Source: Bacillota bacterium (GTDB lineage Bacteria > Bacillota > Clostridia > Lachnospirales > Lachnospiraceae). Taken from it: a stretch of DNA of 8,492 bases. Of the stretch, positions 6,610 to 8,492 are shown piece after piece. The stretch is taken from positions 1-8,492 of the forward strand of contig JAEWPN010000196.1 in assembly GCA_023399455.1 (NCBI GenBank). The letters are read 5' to 3'. The notes beneath the pieces are model-generated. The model was given only the letters and a program-made list of their open reading frames with translations. It was not told where the DNA came from and searched no databases. Position 1 is the first letter of the stretch; each line of letters begins with the position of its first letter. Made by a program: the position numbers and the translations under genes.

Positions 6610-7953
6610 ATGAGACATAAGAACGTGAAAATTGTAATATGTGCAGTAACAGCAGTTCTTACATTTTCAAGTATTGACATAAAGACAAACGCGGCGACGG
6701 GAATTTCTTCTGTATTGCCGTCTGCAGGAATCGATTATACCTTGGCTTCCAATGCAACTTCTTTGAAAAATATTAAGGATGAAGCGAATACGCAGATGAC
6801 TCAGAGCACAAATAGTGCCGGTGTATCGGGAAATACATCGAATAACAGCACCCAGGCTTCTGTTTCCGCAGGAAGCACGAATACAACATCCGTAACGGGA
6901 AGTGGAGAGACTGTTTCCGGAGATACTTCGAAAGCAGCGGAAAAGACCATTGAAGAGACGAAGGTGGTCGACGCATCTACCGTAGATGAAAGCGTGTTGA
7001 AGAGCGTAGAGAAGAAGCTGGACAAGAAGGATGAAGAGGAAGGTTTTAAGAGCCTTGTTATTGCAAAAGTAAATGATTATGTAAATGTAAGAAATACCCC
7101 GAGTGAGGATGGAGAAATCGTTGGAAAGCTTTATGATAAATCGGTAGGAACATTTATTTCGGAGACCGACGGCTGGTATCAAATCAATTCCGGCTCTGTG
7201 ACAGGTTATGTGAAAAGTGAATATTGCGTGACAGGCGAGAATGCCATCACACTTGCAAAGGAAGTAGGAACGAGAATTGCAACGGTTACAACCACGACCC
7301 TGAAAGTACGTGAGCAGCCCGGAATGGATGCGACGGTACTCGGCCTGATACCGATTGAAGATCAATTGATCGTAACGGAAGAAATGGATGATTGGGTAAA
7401 GGTGAACATAGAAGAAGGCGATGGTTATGTTTCTACAGATTACATAACGCTTTCGACGGAATTCGTCAAGGCAGAGTCAAAGGAAGAAGAAGCTGCCAGA
7501 CTTGCTAAGGAAGAAGCGGAGAGAAAAGCAGCACAAGCTGCGGCAGCAAGAGCTACTCAGTCGAGCTCTTCCAAGCAGACGATTACATATGCTTCCAGCG
7601 GCGGAAGCGCAATGGGACGTTCCGTAGCGGATTATGCACTTCAATTTGTGGGCAATCCATATGTATATGGTGGAACGAGCCTTACGAACGGAGCAGATTG
7701 CTCAGGATTTGTTATGAGTGTTTATGCGAACTTCGGCGTTGGTCTGCCTCATTCTTCGTCGGCAGATAGAAGCGTGGGATCGGCAGTAAACGGATTGGAA
7801 AATGCACAGCCGGGTGATCTCGTATGTTATTCCGGACATGTGGCGTTATATATTGGAAACGGTCAGATTGTACATGCCTCTACCTCTAAAACAGGCATCA
7901 TCGTATCCAATGCTAACTATAGAACACCTCTTTCTGTTAGAAGAATTTTTTAA
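6610..7953 (+). CDS. Secreted peptidoglycan endopeptidase: two SH3b domains plus NlpC/P60
   Basis: This 447-residue protein probably cuts peptide stems in peptidoglycan (the family typically cleaves D-gamma-glutamyl-diamino acid bonds) outside the membrane. It begins with a signal peptide (MRHKNVK, then a hydrophobic core, likely cut near TNA-A at residue 28). A Ser/Thr/Asn-rich low-complexity stretch runs to about 115, followed by a charged Lys/Glu segment. SH3b domain 1 is at about 149-206 (YVNVRNTPSEDGEIVGKL...GWYQI...GYV) and SH3b domain 2 at about 223-284 (TLKVREQPGMDATVLG...DWVKV...GYVSTDYI); these usually bind the wall. An Ala/Glu/Lys helical linker (about 290-318) leads to the NlpC/P60 domain (335-447) with catalytic Cys364 in DCSGFV, His410 in SGHVALYIG and third polar residue His422 in IVHAS, so it looks active. 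It has its own promoter, a WalR-like site and a terminator, so it is probably monocistronic. Confidence 0.95.
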   Translation: MRHKNVKIVICAVTAVLTFSSIDIKTNAATGISSVLPSAGIDYTLASNATSLKNIKDEANTQMTQSTNSAGVSGNTSNNSTQASVSAGSTNTTSVTGSGETVSGDTSKAAEKTIEETKVVDASTVDESVLKSVEKKLDKKDEEEGFKSLVIAKVNDYVNVRNTPSEDGEIVGKLYDKSVGTFISETDGWYQINSGSVTGYVKSEYCVTGENAITLAKEVGTRIATVTTTTLKVREQPGMDATVLGLIPIEDQLIVTEEMDDWVKVNIEEGDGYVSTDYITLSTEFVKAESKEEEAARLAKEEAERKAAQAAAARATQSSSSKQTITYASSGGSAMGRSVADYALQFVGNPYVYGGTSLTNGADCSGFVMSVYANFGVGLPHSSSADRSVGSAVNGLENAQPGDLVCYSGHVALYIGNGQIVHASTSKTGIIVSNANYRTPLSVRRIF

Positions 7954-7977
7954 TCGGAGAAATAATAGGACAAACCG

Positions 7978-8006
7978 GGCGGATGCTTTCTGGCATTCGC
8001 CTTTTT
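7978..8006 (+). terminator. Intrinsic terminator after the NlpC/P60 gene
   Basis: GGCGGATGC (7978-7986) pairs with GCATTCGCC (7993-8001), nine pairs including one G-U, around a 6-base loop, followed directly by five T residues (8002-8006). It sits 24 bases after the stop and closes this transcript. Confidence 0.9.
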
Positions 8007-8086
8007 GATTATCTTCATCCGAATTGCAAGAGCCGTTTGAGTGGGGAAAACCGGAGGGAATTCAAAATCATCTTGACAATTTGCGA

Positions 8087-8096
8087 CTTGTACAAG
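8087..8096. repeat. Perfect 10-bp palindrome
   Basis: CTTGTACAAG reads the same on both strands. It lies downstream of a TTGACA (8073-8078) that has no good -10 partner at normal spacing. It could be an operator for a dimeric regulator or chance. Confidence 0.3.
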
Positions 8097-8148
8097 ATTC
8101 ACAAAGAACAAAATAACAATACAAAATACACTTAATAAAGTTTTGAAG

Positions 8149-8219
8149 TTATCCACATAGGAAAGTGCCTAAAAATAGGCATTTGGCAGTTATACACGAA
8201 GTTATACACATTATCCACA
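8149..8219 (+). other. DnaA-box cluster (candidate oriC or DnaA-binding locus)
   Basis: Four DnaA boxes (consensus TTATNCACA) lie on the same strand: TTATCCACA at 8149-8157, TTATACACG at 8190-8198 (one mismatch at the last base), TTATACACA at 8202-8210 and TTATCCACA at 8211-8219. The last two abut directly. Boxes 1 and 3 share the upstream bases GAAG. Box starts are spaced 41, 12 and 9 bases apart. Three exact 9-mers of this type in 71 bases is far beyond chance. DnaA binds such clusters at chromosomal origins, at regulatory or titration sites and at its own promoter. An A+T-rich tract follows about 120-245 bases to the right, as expected for a duplex unwinding element. dnaA itself is not in the window, so origin function is inferred. 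Confidence 0.72.
8163..8184. repeat. Inverted repeat between DnaA boxes 1 and 2
   Basis: AAGTGCCTA and TAGGCATTT form a 9-bp stem (one G-U if transcribed) around an AAAA loop. It fills most of the 32-base gap between the first and second DnaA boxes. No T-run typical of a terminator follows beyond three T residues that are part of the stem. Confidence 0.5.
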
Positions 8220-8281
8220 TGTTTTGGGAGTAAAAGAGGGAAGGAAATTATGGTAACCTTTAGAACGCATGTTTTGTATAG

Positions 8282-8310
8282 TTCTGATAAAAATGTCTTT
8301 TTTATCGGAA
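8282..8310. repeat. 12-bp inverted repeat near the DnaA boxes
   Basis: TTCTGATAAAAA (8282-8293) is matched by TTTTTATCGGAA (8299-8310), eleven Watson-Crick pairs and one T-G, with a 5-base spacer. No T-run follows on either strand, so it is not an ordinary terminator; it may be a DNA structure or a dimer binding site. Confidence 0.55.
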
Positions 8311-8328
8311 AATGTCGAAAGTGGTATT

Positions 8329-8343
8329 GACTTTACAAAAGTC
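8329..8343. repeat. Short perfect inverted repeat
   Basis: GACTTT-ACA-AAAGTC is a perfect 6-bp inverted repeat with a 3-base loop, at the left border of the A+T-rich tract. Significance is unknown. Confidence 0.3.
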
Positions 8344-8465
8344 TTGAAGCTAAAACAAAATCTCTAATCTTGAGTTTCCGTAAAATGTAATTTTTAAAAA
8401 ATATAACTTCTCCTAAAGTACCAATCTGTCTTTTTTTTGAAAAATAAAAGGACAATACTTCGAAT
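8341..8465. other. A+T-rich tract, candidate duplex unwinding element
   Basis: Counting bases 8341-8460 gives 30 G or C in 120 (25%), with runs such as TTTTTAAAAAATATAA (8391-8406) and eight T residues (8431-8438). It lies to the right of the DnaA boxes. Low G+C alone is common in intergenic DNA, so the unwinding role depends on the boxes being a real origin. Confidence 0.4.
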
Positions 8466-8492
8466 AGAGTCACCGAAACAAGCCCCGTGGGA

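Larger units (their letters stand above)
8007..8492. other. 486-base gene-free region with origin-like structure
   Basis: No convincing coding region is seen on either strand. The stretch contains a short palindrome (8087-8096), four DnaA boxes (8149-8219), a hairpin between boxes 1 and 2, a 12-bp inverted repeat (8282-8310), a 6-bp inverted repeat (8329-8343) and an A+T-rich tract to about 8465. The final 30 bases are again richer in G+C. No tRNA, rRNA or riboswitch core was recognised. Confidence 0.7.

Noticed and set aside
6667..7365. 232-codon minus-strand ORF opposite the NlpC/P60 gene.
   Set aside because: It is a shadow of the real gene: rich in Cys, Arg and Ser from antisense reading of repetitive Ser/Thr codons, with no domain and no suitable start signals.
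8250..8330. 26-codon + strand ORF starting ATG after a purine-rich AGGGAAGGAAATT stretch.
   Set aside because: It is very short, its second half coincides with the 12-bp inverted repeat at 8282-8310, and the peptide has no recognisable features. The good Shine-Dalgarno keeps it worth a look in ribosome profiling, but coding is not supported.
8320..8356. Promoter TTGACT (8327-8332) with TAAAAC (8351-8356).
   Set aside because: The spacer is 18 bases and the -10 matches only 4 of 6; it overlaps a short inverted repeat and lies in A+T-rich DNA where such matches are common.
8333..8492. Minus-strand frame open for about 52 codons from the right window edge to a stop at 8333-8335.
   Set aside because: It consists mostly of A+T-rich low-complexity codons (Phe, Lys, Leu, Ile) in a tract of 25% G+C, shows no family motif, and a second minus-strand frame is also open at the edge. 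It is probably chance, though a gene tail entering from the right cannot be excluded.
1..8492. CRISPR array, transposase, integrase, toxin-antitoxin or phage-defence genes.
   Set aside because: No regularly spaced repeats, terminal inverted repeats with transposase, or characteristic motifs of these systems were found; all six genes have ordinary metabolic, envelope or wall roles.

Overview
The window looks like chromosomal DNA from a low-to-moderate G+C Gram-positive anaerobe of the Clostridia, most likely Lachnospiraceae. This rests on AGA/AGG- and ATA-rich codon use, strong GGAG-type ribosome binding sites, a consensus sigma-A promoter, a WalR-type operator, an SH3b/NlpC-P60 wall hydrolase and a Wzx/Wzy gene set of the type common in gut Firmicutes. 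No species can be named from the sequence alone.

Layout: all six genes are on the + strand. Positions 1-980 hold a thioredoxin reductase-like flavoprotein whose start codon is cut by the window edge. Sixteen bases later comes a surface-polysaccharide block: a family-2 glycosyltransferase (997-2064), a polysaccharide pyruvyl transferase family protein (2117-3346), a 14-segment Wzx-type flippase (3343-4890, overlapping its neighbour by 4 bases) and a Wzy-type polymerase with an unusual C-terminal extension (4913-6496). Short gaps, one overlap and the lack of any visible terminator suggest one transcript. The implied job is to build, possibly pyruvylate, export and polymerise a repeat-unit glycan. 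One glycosyltransferase is too few for a whole pathway, and no initiating sugar-phosphate transferase or chain-length regulator is present, so the cluster probably continues to the left.

A separate promoter (TTGACA-N17-TATATT) at 6510-6538 drives a secreted peptidoglycan hydrolase (6610-7953: signal peptide, two SH3b domains, NlpC/P60 catalytic domain). Just downstream of the -10 element is an exact WalR consensus, TGTAAT-N5-TGTAAT. A small hairpin then abuts the Shine-Dalgarno sequence. The gene ends in a clear intrinsic terminator (7978-8006).

The last 486 bases hold no convincing gene but are highly structured. They contain four same-strand DnaA boxes in 71 bases (two of them abutting), several inverted repeats including a 12-bp one, and an A+T-rich tract of about 25% G+C. 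This resembles a bacterial replication origin or an accessory DnaA-binding cluster. It is the most notable signal in the window, and what lies to the right of base 8492 (dnaA or not) would decide between those readings.
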